DNA of 64,000 nt from Calvatia gigantea (taxonomy: Eukaryota; Basidiomycota; Agaricomycetes; Agaricales; Lycoperdaceae), in NCBI GenBank assembly GCA_025093985.1, contig JACAAK010000008.1:1-64000 (forward strand). Reading direction: 5' to 3'. Below the pieces are notes generated by a model that did no database searches, was not told where the DNA came from, and saw only the letters and a list, made by a program, of their open reading frames with translations. Both the position numbers and the translations under genes were made by a program. Of the stretch, positions 32,413-46,103 are shown piece by piece (positions within the stretch are counted from its first letter, which is position 1; every line of letters starts with the position of its first letter).

Positions 32413-33127
32413 GGGGCGGAGCAAGGCAAAGGCAACACCACTCAGGGAGGATTCTCCTTTATATGCGCCAACACCCACTTCATCCGTGGCACAAACACCC
32501 GTCCGAACCCAAACGCACACCGAGTCGGGCGAGTTCATGCGGTTAGATGAAGAACTACGTCTTATGAAAGCAGAGGTGGCTCAACTGAAGGAACAAAAGT
32601 CAAGGGAGACCCCAATGGAACAAGATCAGGTGAACATGATGCGATCAGAGTTGGAGGCATTAAGGGAACAAGTTCGCACTCTCAAAGAGACGAAGACACC
32701 TTTATCACAACGTTCTGAGGTACAAGGAATGAGAGATGAGATTCTGTCCCTCAGAAACGAAATACGCTCATACCAAAGCGACTCAAGGCGGTCATCAATC
32801 ATCCCTTCCATCCCGTCGACGCCGAGCGTAAGCGTTAGATTCAACAATCACGGTGCAGTTTGCTTGAACCATCCCTTGGCACATCTGCTCGCGGCCGAAC
32901 CTGGTCTGACTCCTACGATATTAAAAACGGCGCCCACCGCTACACAATCCCAAACGGAAAGCGAAATATCGCACTCAACGCAGGCTAGCGGATTGGGCGA
33001 CGGTGCTGACTCAATTGGGCAGCACCAGGTCCCTCCTGCAAGCCCCCGCTCCCCGGGGATATTCGACGACATACCTCTTCCAGTAAAATCGAAGAGGAAA
33101 GCACGCATGATCTTTTCCAGGAGTTAA
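32413..33127 (+). pseudogene. Coiled-coil C-terminal fragment of the Ser/Pro-rich gene
   Basis: It repeats 26078-26792 and ends at the same SRS stop. A chance ATG at 32411 gives an open frame, but the upstream exons are absent because the join at 32413 links it to DNA downstream of the Iml2 gene. Confidence 0.65.
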
Positions 33128-34292
33128 AAGGATGGCGCGACTTTCATTACCTCTCTTTCCTATCTTATGAGTGCGACACCAGTGGTCAGTATACATAGCT
33201 CAGTATATTTATTCCCTTCATTTCAGTAATGTATCAACGCGTGACATACTTCTGAACCGTCGCCACCAGATGTCCGACGAACGAGCCAAGCACATGGCCT
33301 ACCGAACCTCAGAGGCGACCCAACCCAAAGTTCTATTCCAAGCAAGGCCGCGCCGGCTTAAATAAATGAAAGAGCCAATTCGAGAGTCAATTTGTGGGGT
33401 TTACCAGGTGATTGAAAAAGAACGCTGGGAGTCGGCTACCAAACAAATTGCCGTTGGGAGCTCAGTTTCAACTGGCAAACACAAACCCTCACGTTAGATG
33501 AATTCGCTCGGCTGTGCCCTCGACCTTCTGACAGGGTGTGTGTAATTATTATTCGGCCACCAATCGGTGACCATCATCGGTTTAAAAGAACAAAGCTGAG
33601 GGAAAATAATTTAGAAGGCAATCTCCTTCTGCAGTCACGAATTTCAGACCCTGGCTCAATCGCAGCCTATTGTCCTTGACTTTTTTGACCGACCCTGCCT
33701 GGACTGGCCTGGCCAAAACGCAATAAAATGTTATTTCATAGAACGTGCTAGGATCAGTGATGAAGCGCAACAAAACCATATATTGCGAATATGTCCTCAA
33801 AATTAAATGCCTCATTCCCTCCAACATCTCCTTTCGATTCGCCGTGCCCATGAGGACCCATAATCGGACCGTTTTACGAACGTTCACGTGCGCTACCTAT
33901 TTGAACGATAACCCGAAAAAGCTTTGGGGTGGAAACTCGATGGCCTATCTCGTTTGCGGGCTCAATGGTTTATGGGGTCCGCTTGTAGAACTACGCCAGC
34001 CTTGCAAATGGGCTGAAAGAACCCGAATTTCTGATGCAGAGAAGGCCAGCATTCTCCTTTTAGCCGAAAGTATCCCAAGAACCGGATAACAGCCCAAGTT
34101 TCATGCAATATTGAGATATTCATGAGGCTTGCCAGAGCTTGAGTGACAGTTAAGACTACAAACATCCCATAGGGCCCAGCACTCGGCCATAGCGTTCCTA
34201 AGTGATCATGCGCAAGCACTAACTCGATAGCGGGCAATGGTAGGTTCCCCCAGTGTACGACACTGGTAGCTCTTTGGATTCCGGCAATACCC
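32413..34292. repeat. Direct repeat B, copy 2
   Basis: It matches 26078-27957. After 34292 about 40 bases resemble the continuation of copy 1 with many small differences, then an Iml2 fragment begins. Confidence 0.85.
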
Positions 34293-34335
34293 GAATAACT
34301 ATCGGTTTTTTACGCCTTACGAACCTTCAGTTCAT

Positions 34336-34850
34336 GTTTGTATAGAAATTTGTAGCCCGAAAAGCTCGCAAGTTCTCACAACAGGGGAACCGACTTGCTC
34401 TTCCTGCCCTTGAGCTCGCATATATCTTCCTCGGCATCGCACATGCTCCTCGAGACGTCATTATCAATAGAATGGTACCCGAGATTGAAAAGGTACTGAC
34501 AAAGCTTGATGCGTGCAAATCGAACCCGAAGACCTACGAAGGAGGTCATGGGTACTGGGACGATTATTGTCTAGCTCAGTTCTTGAAGGGCGTCTGCTTG
34601 CGCTATGTTGCCTACCCTGTGTGTAACATCCCATTCCTTCACTATGTCACACTAAGTATTTTGGTAATGGATCCGGATGCTGTCCTTGACCCAAATGAAG
34701 TTGTAACACTCGTGAAAACTCAAGCGGGCGGTTCCGAAGAAGCTTCCGACTGGTTCTTAAGAATGGTCCCAAAATTGAGCTTGATCACCATCTCGTATAT
34801 CACACTCGTTAGTGCAAGCTGGTGTATCTCGTCTTGTCCTCAGCTGACTT
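34336..34850 (+). pseudogene. Iml2/TTC39 internal fragment (third partial copy)
   Basis: It corresponds to about 31063-31578 and reads ARKARKFSQQGNRLALPALE, then the GYWDDYCLAQF exon. Several single-base indels appear towards its right end (CTATGTCACACTAAG against CTACTGTCTCACTAAG, a shortened CAAGCGGGCGG). Both flanks join other repeats, so it cannot be a working gene. Confidence 0.7.
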
Positions 34851-37241
34851 CGGACACATCTACAGCTCTGTAACATTTCGCTTCCCCGGATAACCAAATC
34901 GGGTTCATCCTTACTTCAGACAGAGTCTTGTATTTTTGCAGTTTGGGCGTTATTAATTGAAGTCCAGAGTGCTCTTGAGCTAGAGCGCAACGTCAGGTTG
35001 CCGCAATAACCCGTCGTATATACGTGGCTAAACCCATGACACGCAGCTCAATAATAGCCAAATTAACTTCTCAACACCGCAGCTTCGTCTTGGTCAGAGC
35101 TTCTGGCATAATCCAGGATATAGCATGACGAAACCGAACTTAAGGCAACCCCACCATACCAAGCACTCGGCTTTTCATCCCAGTTAGAGCACCCGGACTC
35201 TTGTCATACTCTTTCCCTGGGCTGAGTTAACTCTCAGAGAGCGATTTGGCGCCCACTCAGATACTCTTTAAGTCCCCCCCCTTCAGGAAAATGTTCGCAC
35301 CTGCGTCCTGGAAGCTAAATCACAGACAGACTATTCGAGGCTCAGGGATATCCCTTGGTCTTGGTGGCTGGAGGGCCATGACCAGAACCAGGATTCATTT
35401 GAGCAGGGCGACGACGTTTAACACCCAATACTAACCACTTGCGGAAAGCCAAAGAGACCAGTGAGCGTTGAAGACTTTTGTTCTTAAGTGCGACCTCCGG
35501 GCGGCGCCACCTCTCGTCTCTCCTTCCGAGCTTCGGGTCGTGCGAACACATAAGTGTCCCCACCAGTTCGAAACGATGACCACAGGCTGAAACCCACCAC
35601 AAAACTTCTAGTTCAGTTACCTTGACGGGTGTGGCGCTGCGGCTGCGGCGAGGCGGGGTGAAGGGACAAGTTCGAAGTTGCGCTTTATGGCCAGAACTGC
35701 TTAGAAAGTGCGTGTGTGCTATCTTCAAAATGCGTGGTCAGGGAGGCCCCATTCATCACTCTTGACCCTTCCACAGAAACACCAGCATCCCCCGATTCAA
35801 TGGGGAAAATTTAGGGATTACTCTCCGCTATGATCGATTTTGCATCATGCTGGACCTGTGGGGGAATGTTACCGCGGACTCCACGAGGAGGTCCCGCCTC
35901 GCCAGTGCATGGCGTGTTTCCTTTCCTTGGTAGGACTCCCTGAGGGACGGAGTGTAGCGTTTAATGCACCTATCTATTCGACTCTCCCGGGCCGTTAGAT
36001 GTCGAGGGTCTATGGAGGGAAAGTTTGAGAACATATAGTAGAAGGACCAGCTTTTGCAGAATCCCCACTACGATTTCTGAAGCAATTTGAGAATCATCTG
36101 TCACCAATTTTTGTATTTACTAGGGAACATAAAAGGTAAGACAGACCACCGACTCGTCCTTACAATACAAACATGTGTTACTTAGGCCCTATTGTCATCA
36201 CTACTAACTCAACAACGTCAGTGATCTTTCATCATTTCCGCCAGCTTGCCTTCCCCACGCCTCACAGATAACATAGGCAAAGGATTTACAGAGCATCTCC
36301 ACTTTACGAGGATGTAGTTAATTGTACAATCCGCCAAGCTTAGTGGCCGTTATATGCAGAGTGCTAACTAAACGGCAAACTTTGATTGGTGTCGCAAACG
36401 TGCCCCAATCCTTGAGAGCACAAAACTGTAGCGAACTGCTCTAGTAAAGAAGTTCATTCGGGAGGGGGGGTTACACTTACGGTAGAGGCGCCATGGTAGC
36501 TGTCAAGCCTGCCAGAAGTGCTGTCGCTCCGACTGTTCCTAACTTTGAGTACATTGCGCCTGCAAATAATGGAAACACCATCGCAAACGTCGACCTCATG
36601 GCGCTATTTGCAGCCATGGCAGAAGCGGCGATGGGTCGATAAGCCGTGACGAGATAAGTGAACGTAGATGTGAATATAAAGTAGATCCCGGCTCCGAACG
36701 GAACCGATGCTAACACTGGAACAACCCAAGGCACCGTGGGGTAGGTGGTAAAGGCTAACCAAAATAAGCCTAATTTGGATTACTGGTCATAATCCTTCGG
36801 CCTTCAATCTTCAATGATGAATCTCACCAAGAGGTACGCATACGGCACCAATCTGGCCCATATAAAGCCGAGCCTCGGGAGGTAGCGTTCCCCTGTTTTT
36901 CCGTGATAATCTTTCGTGGAGCCTTATCACGGCGTCAGCACAACTCTAACTAGGACCACCTCAAGGAAGCACCTATTCCAGAGTGGTTGTGTCGATAGAC
37001 CAAAGAGCATTCCCGCCCCAATCCCAAGAAATCCAAGGCCAGTATCCTGAAGATTGAACCCGTGTCCTTGCTGGAAGATGACCGGATAGACTTGAAAAGC
37101 TAAATATAGAATTCCCAGGACGAGTGAACTCCTGGGTTCACTAAGACATGTTGTCCCGTCGGTCACCTGAGTCTTACCAGATATCTAGAAAAAGTGCCAT
37201 CCGGTCAAGCATTAAGAGCTCTAATACATAAGCATTATTTT
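34851..37241. repeat. Direct repeat E, copy 1 (about 2.4 kb)
   Basis: It matches 43702-46103 at an offset of 8,851 rising to 8,862, with small indels and a few substitutions. It has about 1.1 kb without a recognised gene (35250-36360) and the 3' half of the MFS transporter gene. Confidence 0.85.
36368..37241 (-). pseudogene. MFS transporter, 3' half only
   Basis: It equals 45230-46103 of the longer copy: LYLAFQVYPVIFQQGHGFNL and PFGAGIYFIFTSTFTYLVTA, then a final exon ending GARLRHQSKFAV with a stop at 36368-36370. The N-terminal half is cut off at 37241, where repeat C copy 2 begins. Confidence 0.75.
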
Positions 37242-40200
37242 ACCTGTGCCACTGTAGCACACCTTACCATCCCACAACCACCAACACGCACACGATACAA
37301 CTCGTGGGAGCATATGTAGGGTGGCCAACACAGGTATAATTACCATGCATATGATTTCATAGCGGGCTCACAGCGGAGGTTGCCACGAACCAGTGTGGCA
37401 TTATCATGATTCCTATACCAATACTTTTCGGTGAACGAACAAGTTCACAGTCATTCTGCGAACGCATCGGCTGCCTAAAATTTAAGACTACTCCTGTGAC
37501 AAACAAATTGATAGACATTTAACGGCAGTTTTCAGTTGATTAGGCCACCCGGAAAAAAATCGCTGATTGGTGCCAAAAGAAAGGCAGTAGCGGCACTCCC
37601 AAACCATTCCGCACAAACGGGACTCAATTCTTCTGTGTCCCTAAGATGAAATAAAGTAGATAATACACTATAAGTTTGAAGTCCGACGCGAATGAAACAA
37701 TGTATCCACTAATGAACTCAGTGCTTCTGGTTGCGATTCATCGGTCCGTCCCCTCGAAGCATGGCAGACACAAACCCACGCAATTTCTGTAAATATTTTT
37801 AGTAACGGTGCGATCCCAGCGCCCTCTTTCAGAGTCAGGGTGTCCCAAGTAGTCCCCCCTGGAAGATGTTTGTGTCAAATGTGCTGGTGTAGCCCCTTTA
37901 GACAAAGATCGTCTAGAAGAATAAAAATAAAATGTGAGTTAAGAAGAGGCGCCGCCGCTCCGATATCAACGCAAGGTCGGCCAAGAAACAATCGGGGAAT
38001 ATCAGCGGTTTCCGGGTTTGGGTAACTTGGGGGTGACCCTTAAAGGACCTATTGCTGGAAGCGGTTTTGACGGTTTGACTGCCGAAGAAAGGAATCGTGG
38101 GAACATAAAACAAACAATGTCAAGCAAGATATACCTGCAACAGTGAATACTCCGATGCTTGTCCCAACTCCAGAGCCGACTCTGGAATCCATGGAGATCA
38201 ATTGGGATAATATTAATATCGCTTGACATGCATTGGGAATGGTCATGTGGTGTGGTACTCTACCCATGTGTTTGTGAGGATGTGGTGTACACTGATGGAA
38301 GGTGTGGGGAATTCGCATGCACACATAATGTCATGAATGGTTCCTCCGTTTCGTTCGCCCCGGCTAGGTGCGGTTCACTTCCCTGCGTTTATCTCTTTTT
38401 TTTTGGTCACTCCTTCACTTCACGTTCCTCATGTCCCTCCCAGTCATTCCCAGCGCTTCCGTTAACAGCGCTGGCGCAACTTCTTCAACATCAGATCCTC
38501 GCACGGACGCCTCGTTGGCAGCAGATGGAGATGACGATGAGCTTCCCACACCAACCACCTCAGAGATCGCACCTGTCGACGGCACAATTCCGTCTTGGAA
38601 GCCCATCTACAACGTCCACTCGCCTCCGGATGTGAAGCGACCGTATAAGCCTGAGGAAGCTCTGGAGGATATACCGGGTGTAAGCTATGCGTTGGAAATC
38701 TTCTTGTCGTCTCACATGTTGGAGTCGGAAGAATATTGTCATAAGATGGACGAACCGAAGTACGTAGCTGTTGTGTATGAGCACTTCAAGCTCTAACTTT
38801 TCCTCCAGGGAACGTTTATATTTCGCCACCGGCTACGGTCTCATACAATGCGTGAAAGCTCTCATGTCGTACGAAGACGATGTATGTATTCTCTTTTCCT
38901 ATCTTCCTTCCTTAAACGGACGGTCTACTCCAGGACCTTCTGGCGGGTATCAACCACACGAAACATGGCAACTATATCGCTAGCCAGCATCGCAAGAAGC
39001 AGGCTTTCCTTGGTTCTCGTCTGGCCGGATACGTTGTTTCTCATCTCAGCTCTAGGGGTCAGTCATATCAGATCGATGACTCCCGTGGAGCGACATGCGG
39101 AGCTTGTCTACGCTGAGAGCCTTTTCGAGAAGGTGAGCATTCTCTTAACCCATGCTCTCCCGACCTCAGATCATCTGTCAAACGTCAGGCGTTACTTGGA
39201 ATCGTTTACTCGGGTGATTGGCTCGCCTTCATCAAAGAAGCGTAAGAGATACATTTCTGCGCAGCGCATACCTACTCAACCCCATACAGACTAAACATGC
39301 GCACGACAATTGGAGTTTATCGACAATTGGGCCAATTCCTTGATTCTGTTGACGCTGAGGCATCCGCGCGCGGTGAAGGACCCATCGACAAGACAATCGA
39401 TCCCCACTTCCGTTCGGGTGTGTATCTGGGCGTTGGGATGAGCCACATCATCCTAAGCTTAATGCCTGGGAAGCTAATGACACTGGTTGAGTTGTTTGGA
39501 TACCATGGAGACCGTAAGGCCGGTTTAGAAGCGCTCATGAAGGCTGGTGGGTGGACTGATGAAGAGGAAGAACCGGAGATATCTGCCAGTATGTGAACGG
39601 AATTTCCCTTGATATCAGTATTACCAACACAATCTAGGGCAAGAGGGCGTCCGACGAACCATTTGCGACATGGCTCTACTCATATTCCACCTCATTCTGT
39701 CAAGCTTTACCTTTGATGGTGTTAATATCATTATTGCTGATAAAATTCTCAAATGGAACCTGAAGCGATACCCGAACGGTGCGTAGCCTTTGTTGCCCGT
39801 TTAGCTCATATTAACTTGACACAGGTGTTTTCTTTTTGTTTGGCGCTGGACGCCTCGCCCTGTGTCAATCGCAGCCTGCCAAAGCCGTCTACTACTATAC
39901 CAAGGCTATGGAATCACAAAAACAATACCGGAATCTACACCACATATCCTTCTGGGAGATGGCTATCGCCAACCTAGCATTATGGGATATACCCACTAGC
40001 CTGAAATGCTGGACGACCCTAAGGGCTGAAGCCACCGTACGTAAAGCCCAATAAACTCGAGCCGGCTGCTGATGCTGTAAATACCTCAGTGGTCCAAAGC
40101 TATCTACACCTATGGAATGTCTGTCTGTCTGCTGGAAAATGGGGACGACACCCAGAAGAGAGAAGCGGCTAAGCTCTTGGAGAAAGTTCCCGAGTTACGG

Positions 40201-41038
40201 CAAAGGATTGCAGGGAAGTCGATTCCTCTTGAGGTAAGCGACTATCGTTTTTTCCTCAAACGGACCTTTCGACGTTCTTCATTGTTTGTATAGAAATTTG
40301 TAGCCCGAAAAGCTCGCAAGTTCTCACAACAGGGGAACCGACTTGCTCTTCCTGCCCTTGAGCTCGCATATATCTTCCTCGGCATCGCACATGCTCCTCG
40401 AGACGTCATTATCAATAGAATGGTACCCGAGATTGAAAAGGTACTGACAAAGCTTGATGCGTGCAAATCGAACCCGAAGACCTACGAAGGAGGTCATGGG
40501 TACTGGGACGATTATTGTCTAGCTCAGTTCTTGAAGGGCGTCTGCTTGCGCTATGTTGCCTACCCTGTGTGTAACATCCCATTCCTTCCACTACTGTCTC
40601 ACTAAGTATTTTGGTAAGGATCCGGATGCTGTCCTTGACCCAAATGAAGTTGTAACACTCGTGAAAACTCAAGCGGAGACAGGTTCCGAAGAAGCATTCC
40701 GACTGGTTCTTAAGAATGGTCCCAAAATTGAGCTTGATCACCATCTCGTATATCACACTCGTTAGTGCAAGCTGGTGTATCTCGTCTTGTCCTCAGCTGA
40801 CTTCGGGGTTGGGACCGTAGATTACGAACTGGGAAGATTGCTGGCATGTCAGGACAACCACGACGTCGCTCGAAACGAGTTCGAACTGGTCATATCAGGG
40901 AAGCACTTGGAGGTCGGGCCATCCGGCAGAAAGGTGCGATACCCCCCACGTTTACTTCGACCATCGCTGACCTGCCCTTTGACAGGGTAAATATAGCATG
41001 GAAGTGCGTTATACCGTAATCATACCCTGACGAAATTC
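37242..41038. repeat. Direct repeat C, copy 2
   Basis: It matches 28021-31817. It starts inside the MFS gene region and ends just before the last Iml2 exon, where repeat F begins. Confidence 0.88.
38431..41038 (+). pseudogene. Iml2/TTC39 gene, second copy lacking its last exon
   Basis: It matches 29210-31817 with one-base differences, for example CTCTAGGGGTCAG against CTCTGGTGTCAG at an exon edge. The exon coding for ALHMRCHAALVALHQKRL is missing because the sequence switches to repeat F at 41039. That exon turns up at about 43517-43580 instead. Confidence 0.75.
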
Positions 41039-41345
41039 AGGCTTCTGTTTCTCGGAGATTTGGAAAGAAACAAGGGGTAACTAGTGATTCGGTTTTGTAC
41101 ATTTCTCGCGTTATGTCACCGAGGATGGTGGACTTGGGATTCCACAAGCAATCCACAATATTCCATACTTCCCTCAGCCCCGCTTTGGCTGCCTCCATAC
41201 CTCCATTATACTTCCGGAAGGCGGCCGGTACGATGATTGAAACCTGCACGCTCGTCCCTACGGTAACCCGAAATTACCTCACTGTCCCTGGGTGCTTTGC
41301 CGGTGAGCCGCTGTCTAGAATGCCGATCACGGTGACCTCAGGGTG
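41037..41345 (-). CDS. Fragment of an unknown conserved-looking protein
   Basis: Minus-strand exons read EVTVIGILDSGSPAKHPGT, a 40-nt intron, then VSIIVPAAFRKYNGGMEAAK and ILGDITREMYKTESLV, cut at the join to repeat C. The longer form is at 48842-49214. The family is not recognised. Confidence 0.4.
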
Positions 41346-42295
41346 TGGTTAACTTCCCAAGTCAGCCCGAAGGCAACCAAATCACAATTGTCATTCCTCA
41401 GATGACTGTGAATTTATATGCAGACGGTTTGGCTTACGGAGTTTGTGCCTCGTTTCACTCGGTTCGGCAAGTAAAATGAGAATGACTCCGAAGGAAATTT
41501 CAGGACAAACCCGTGGCTCTCCATTCTGTCTCTGAAGACCGAAGCCCTGTTGTCGAAAGCATAGAATGATCCATGGCTTATGTCCCGAAAATTCCCTGGA
41601 GAATAGCGTGATCAAAGGGCAACCCTCAGTAACGGAGACGGTGTGGGTTGTGCCTCAATACCTCAAATTTTCTTGATGCTGTTCTTCTGTTTGCCATCGT
41701 CCTCCCACTCTTCTTCTATCTAGCCCGATGACACTTTCGAGGAGAGTAAGCCCCGGGATGTATGGAAGAGGGACCAAGTTTCATATTCCGTACATTAGGA
41801 ACCGAGTCTTTCTCACACAGATCTCAGTCTTTTCCATCTAGCACGTCCTTAACTACTCCTAGCTTAGGCGCCTCTCTACGTAAGAGAGTGTATGCAACTG
41901 TCGAAGCCTGAAGGCTCTCGTGAACCTTGACAGTCCACGTGCAGTTTAAATGGCCGGGGGACTCAACTTCCATACAGTGGAATAAATCTCGATCGTTTCA
42001 ACAGTTCATCACAGATCACCACACCAGATCTCGTCAAACAAGGCTCTATGATCCCCACCGAGTGTTATACCCTTCCAAATGTTTCTGTCTAGGATATATG
42101 CCGCAACCCCATGTAATAATTTATGGTAGATCCCCGAGACGGAAGCCCGGTGGAACAGTCCTCATCATTAAGATCAGACAATGGTGTGGCATCTTGATAG
42201 ACGTTGCAAGTTCCGACATTCATTAATAGGTACAAAGTCATAGCTTCCAGCATTGCATACTGATATCCGCTCGCCCAAATGGGAACTTCCCATTC

Positions 42296-42830
42296 CACGC
42301 CTCTATATCCTTCTTGCTCTCTATCACTGCTTGCTTCATCTTCTCGGCCGCATCCCGAACCGTGGAGATATCCCCAACTAAACCGGATGCGATTTCTTCT
42401 TTAGTACTCTGAAATGCCGTTCGCCTGAGTAACTGTCATGTCATGCTTATGGTAACTTACCTGGATGGCTTGACTGATATCATTATCGATAACCGCAAGT
42501 AACTCCGCTACATCTCCTCGTTCTCGCCATCGGATGCCAACAGTAGCACGTACGATTGCTGTTAGCAGGGGGAGGCTCAGGGAGCCTAAACCGACGCCAT
42601 AGAGTTTCCGTATTCGGGGGAGTAGCTCAATAAGGGAAGGAGTAGGTGCATGGAAAGAATCCTCCTTCTGCTGGAACAGAGGGGCAGACAGAAGTTCGGC
42701 GGTATTATCGGCTCTATGAAGTCGGTTTCGTGCACAGGCTTTGTATATCTGTGTAAGGGAACTGGGATTGGTAGCAAGTAGGTTTCGTGTGATAGCACGT
42801 AAACTGTCGTATACTGTCAGGTGTGGTGTC
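42296..42830 (-). CDS. Unknown helical protein, at least two exons
   Basis: A minus-strand exon reads VYDSLRAITRNLLATNPSSL, APTPSLIELLPRIRKLYGVG and AELLAVIDNDISQAIQ before GTAAGT. The next exon gives TKEEIASGLVGDISTVRDAA and EKMKQAVIESKKDIEAWNGK. A possible earlier exon (TITRRNLMLDTFIANASIE) lies at about 42850-42920. It looks like a soluble helical or coiled protein. I cannot name it. The second copy is at 50160-50694. Confidence 0.5.
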
Positions 42831-43309
42831 GTTTACAAATTTACGTGAATTCCTCACTCTTCAATACTGGCGTTTGCTATGAAAGTATCGAGCATGAGGT
42901 TCCTGCGGGTGATTGTCAGGTTAGCGGATCCAATGTTTGAGTTTGTTCTTACACATGTCCGAGGGAAGGGCCTGAAAATAGGGGCGTTTCGCGCGCAGGC
43001 ATGTCGGTTTGGATAGGTGCCCGTGGGATAGGGAGACGAGAGGTAAACTGAGATGAGGGAAAGTAAGGTAAAGTACCGTATTTTATACTCTCGCCCTCGA
43101 AGAACATGCATCAGGGTCATCATAGATCTGAATGTCATCGGTCTTCTAAATCGGTCATCAAGCATCTTGGAGATGACCCTGAATGCGATCCGAGCCGGTT
43201 CTCCTCAGTTGTTTGCCCAGACTGGCTTGGTCCACGTTCAACTGGATGCCAATTTGCCGGAGCGACTATAAAGTTCATGTCTACCTTCACATAACGGAAC
43301 TCAGTGCTC

Positions 43310-43437
43310 ATGTCTTCTATTCCTCCTCCTAGCGAATTCTCTCGGTTGGGACAAGTTCGAGTACCTCGTGTCTGGACAGGACTTTGGCAACTGTCTTCAT
43401 CAGCATGGGGCTCCGCCGACATCGATGACATCAAGAA
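43310..43437 (+). pseudogene. Aldo/keto reductase, first exon only
   Basis: ATG 43310 starts MSSIPPPSEFSRLGQVRVPR and ends at ADIDDIK, where repeat D copy 2 takes over. The full gene is at 51174-52751. Confidence 0.75.
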
Positions 43438-44096
43438 CCCTTTGACAGGGTAAATATAGCATGGAAGTGCGTTATACCGTAATCATACCCTGACGAAATT
43501 CTGCTAATTGCCTTTCAAGAACGCCCTCCATATGAGATGCCATGCAGCTCTGGTCGCCCTTCATCAGAAACGCCTTTGATTTCACCCTACTCACCATAGA
43601 TATCATGTGCTCTGTTACCCATTGACGGCTTGATCTATTTCCTCTACATAGTTGAATCTCTTTCGAATTTTACTTCATAATGAGGCAGAATTTCCTAACT
43701 ACGGACACATCTACAGCTCTGTAACATTTCGCTTCCCCGGATAACCAAATCGGGTTCATCCTTACTTCAGACAGAGTCTTGTATTTTTGCAGTTTGGGCG
43801 TTATTAATTGAAGTCCAGAGTGCTCTTGAGCTAGAGCGCAACGTCAGGTTGCCGCAATAACCCGTCGTATATACGTGGCTAAACCCATGACACGCAGCTC
43901 AATAATAGCCAAATTAACTTCTCAACACCGCAGCTTCGTCTTGGTCAGAGCTTCTGGCATAATCCAGGATATAGCATGACGAAACCGAACTTAAGGCAAC
44001 CCCACCATACCAAGCACTCGGCTTTTCATCCCAGTTAGAGCACCCGGACTCTTGTCATACTATTTCCCTGGGCTGAGTTAACTCTCAGAGAGCGAT
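43438..44096. repeat. Direct repeat D, copy 2
   Basis: It matches 31754-32412 and contains the detached last Iml2 exon. It runs smoothly into repeat E copy 2, which suggests that D followed by E is the original order. Confidence 0.85.
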
Positions 44097-46103
44097 TTGG
44101 CGCCCACTCAGATACTCTTTAAGTCCCCCCCCTTCAGGAAAATGTTCGCACCTGCGTCCTGGAAGCTAAATCACAGACAGACTATTCGAGGCTCAGGGAT
44201 ATCCCTTGGTCTTGGTGGCTGGAGGGCCATGACCAGAACCAGGATTCATTTGAGCAGGGCGACGACGTTTAACACCCAATACTAACCACTTGTGGAAAGC
44301 CAAAGAGACCAGTGAGCGTTGAAGACTTTTGTTCTTAAGTGCGACCTCCGGGCGGCGCCACCTCTCGTCTCTCCTTCCGAGCTTCGGGTCGTGCGAACAC
44401 ATAAGTGTCCCCACCAGTTCGAAACGATGACCACAGGCTGAAACCCACCACAAAACTTCTAGCTCAGTTACCTTGACGGATGTGGCGCTGCGGCTGCGGC
44501 GAGGCGGGGTGAAGGGACAAGTTCGAAGTTGCGCTTTATGGCCTGAGGACGGCCAGAATTGCTTAGAAAGTGCGTGTGTGCTATCTTCAAAATGCGTGGT
44601 CAGGGAGGCCCCATTCATCACTCTTGACCCTTCCACAGAAACACCAGCATCCCCCGATTCAATGGGGCAAATTTAGGGATTACTCTCCGCTATGATCGAT
44701 TTTGCATCATGCTAGACCTGTGGGGGAATGTTACCGCGGGCTCCACGAGGAGGTCCCGCCTCGCCAGTGCATGGCGTGTTTCCTTTCCTTGGTAGGACTC
44801 CCTGAGGGACGGAGTGTAGCGTTTAATGCACCTATCTATTCGACTCTCCCGGGCCGTTAGATGTCGAGGCTCTATGGAGGGAAAGTTTGAGAACATATAG
44901 TAGAAGGACCAGCTTTTGCAGAATCCCCACTACGATTTCTGAAGCAATCTGAGAATCATCTGTCACCAATTTTTGTATTTACTAGGGAACATAAAAGGCA
45001 AGACAGACCACCGACTCGTCCTTACAATACAAACATGTGTTACTTAGGCCCTATTGTCATCACTACTAACTCAACAACGTCAGTGATCTTTCATCATTTC
45101 CGCCAGCTTGCCTTCCCCACGCCTCACAGATAACATAGGCAAAGGATTTACAGAGCATCTCCACTTTACGAGGATGTAGTTAATTGTACAATCCGCCAAG
45201 CTTAGTGGCCGTTATATGCAGAGTGCTAACTAAACGGCAAACTTTGATTGGTGTCGCAAACGTGCCCCAATCCTTGAGAGCACAAAACTGTAGCGAACTG
45301 CTCTAGTAAAGAAGTTCATTCGGGAGGGGGGGTTACACTTACGGTAGAGGCGCCATGGTAGCTGTCAAGCCTGCCAGAAGTGCTGTCGCTCCGACTGTTC
45401 CTAACTTTGAGTACATTGCGCCTGCAAATAATGGAAACACCATCGCAAACGTCGACCTCATGGCGCTATTTGCAGCCATGGCAGAAGCGGCGATGGGTCG
45501 ATAAGCCGTGACGAGATAAGTGAACGTAGATGTGAATATAAAGTAGATCCCGGCTCCGAACGGAACCGATGCTAACACTGGAACAACCCAAGGCACCGTG
45601 GGGTAGGTGGTAAAGGCTAACCAAAATAAGCCTAATTTGGATTACTGGTCATAATCCTTCGGCCTTCAATCTTCAATGATGAATCTCACCAAGAGGTACG
45701 CATACGGCACCAATCTGGCCCATATAAAGCCGAGCCTCGGGAGGTAGCGTTCCCCTGTTTTTCCGTGATAATCTTTCGTGGAGCCTTATCACGGCGTCAG
45801 CACAACTCTAACTAGGACCACCTCAAGGAAGCACCTATTCCAGAGTGGTTGTGTCGATAGACCAAAGAGCATTCCCGCCCCAATCCCAAGAAATCCAAGG
45901 CCAGTATCCTGAAGATTGAACCCGTGTCCTTGCTGGAAGATGACCGGATAGACTTGAAAAGCTAAATATAGAATTCCCAGGACGAGTGAACTCCTGGGTT
46001 CACTAAGACATGTTGTCCCGTCGGTCACCTGAGTCTTACCAGATATCTAGAAAAAGTGCCATCCGGTCAAGCATTAAGAGCTCTAATACATAAGCATTAT
46101 TTT
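43702..46103. repeat. Direct repeat E, copy 2
   Basis: It matches 34851-37241 and overlaps repeat D. Unlike copy 1 it continues into the rest of the MFS gene, so this is probably the native arrangement. Confidence 0.85.

Larger units (their letters stand above)
41040..43437. repeat. Direct repeat F, copy 1 (about 2.4 kb)
   Basis: It matches 48904-51301 at an offset of 7,864 with very few differences. It carries two unknown minus-strand genes and the first exon of the aldo/keto reductase. I see no gene in 41350-42290. Confidence 0.88.

Noticed and set aside
32411..33127. Independent coiled-coil gene starting at ATG 32411
   Set aside because: The ATG is created by a repeat join; the same sequence at 26078 is the interior of a larger gene.
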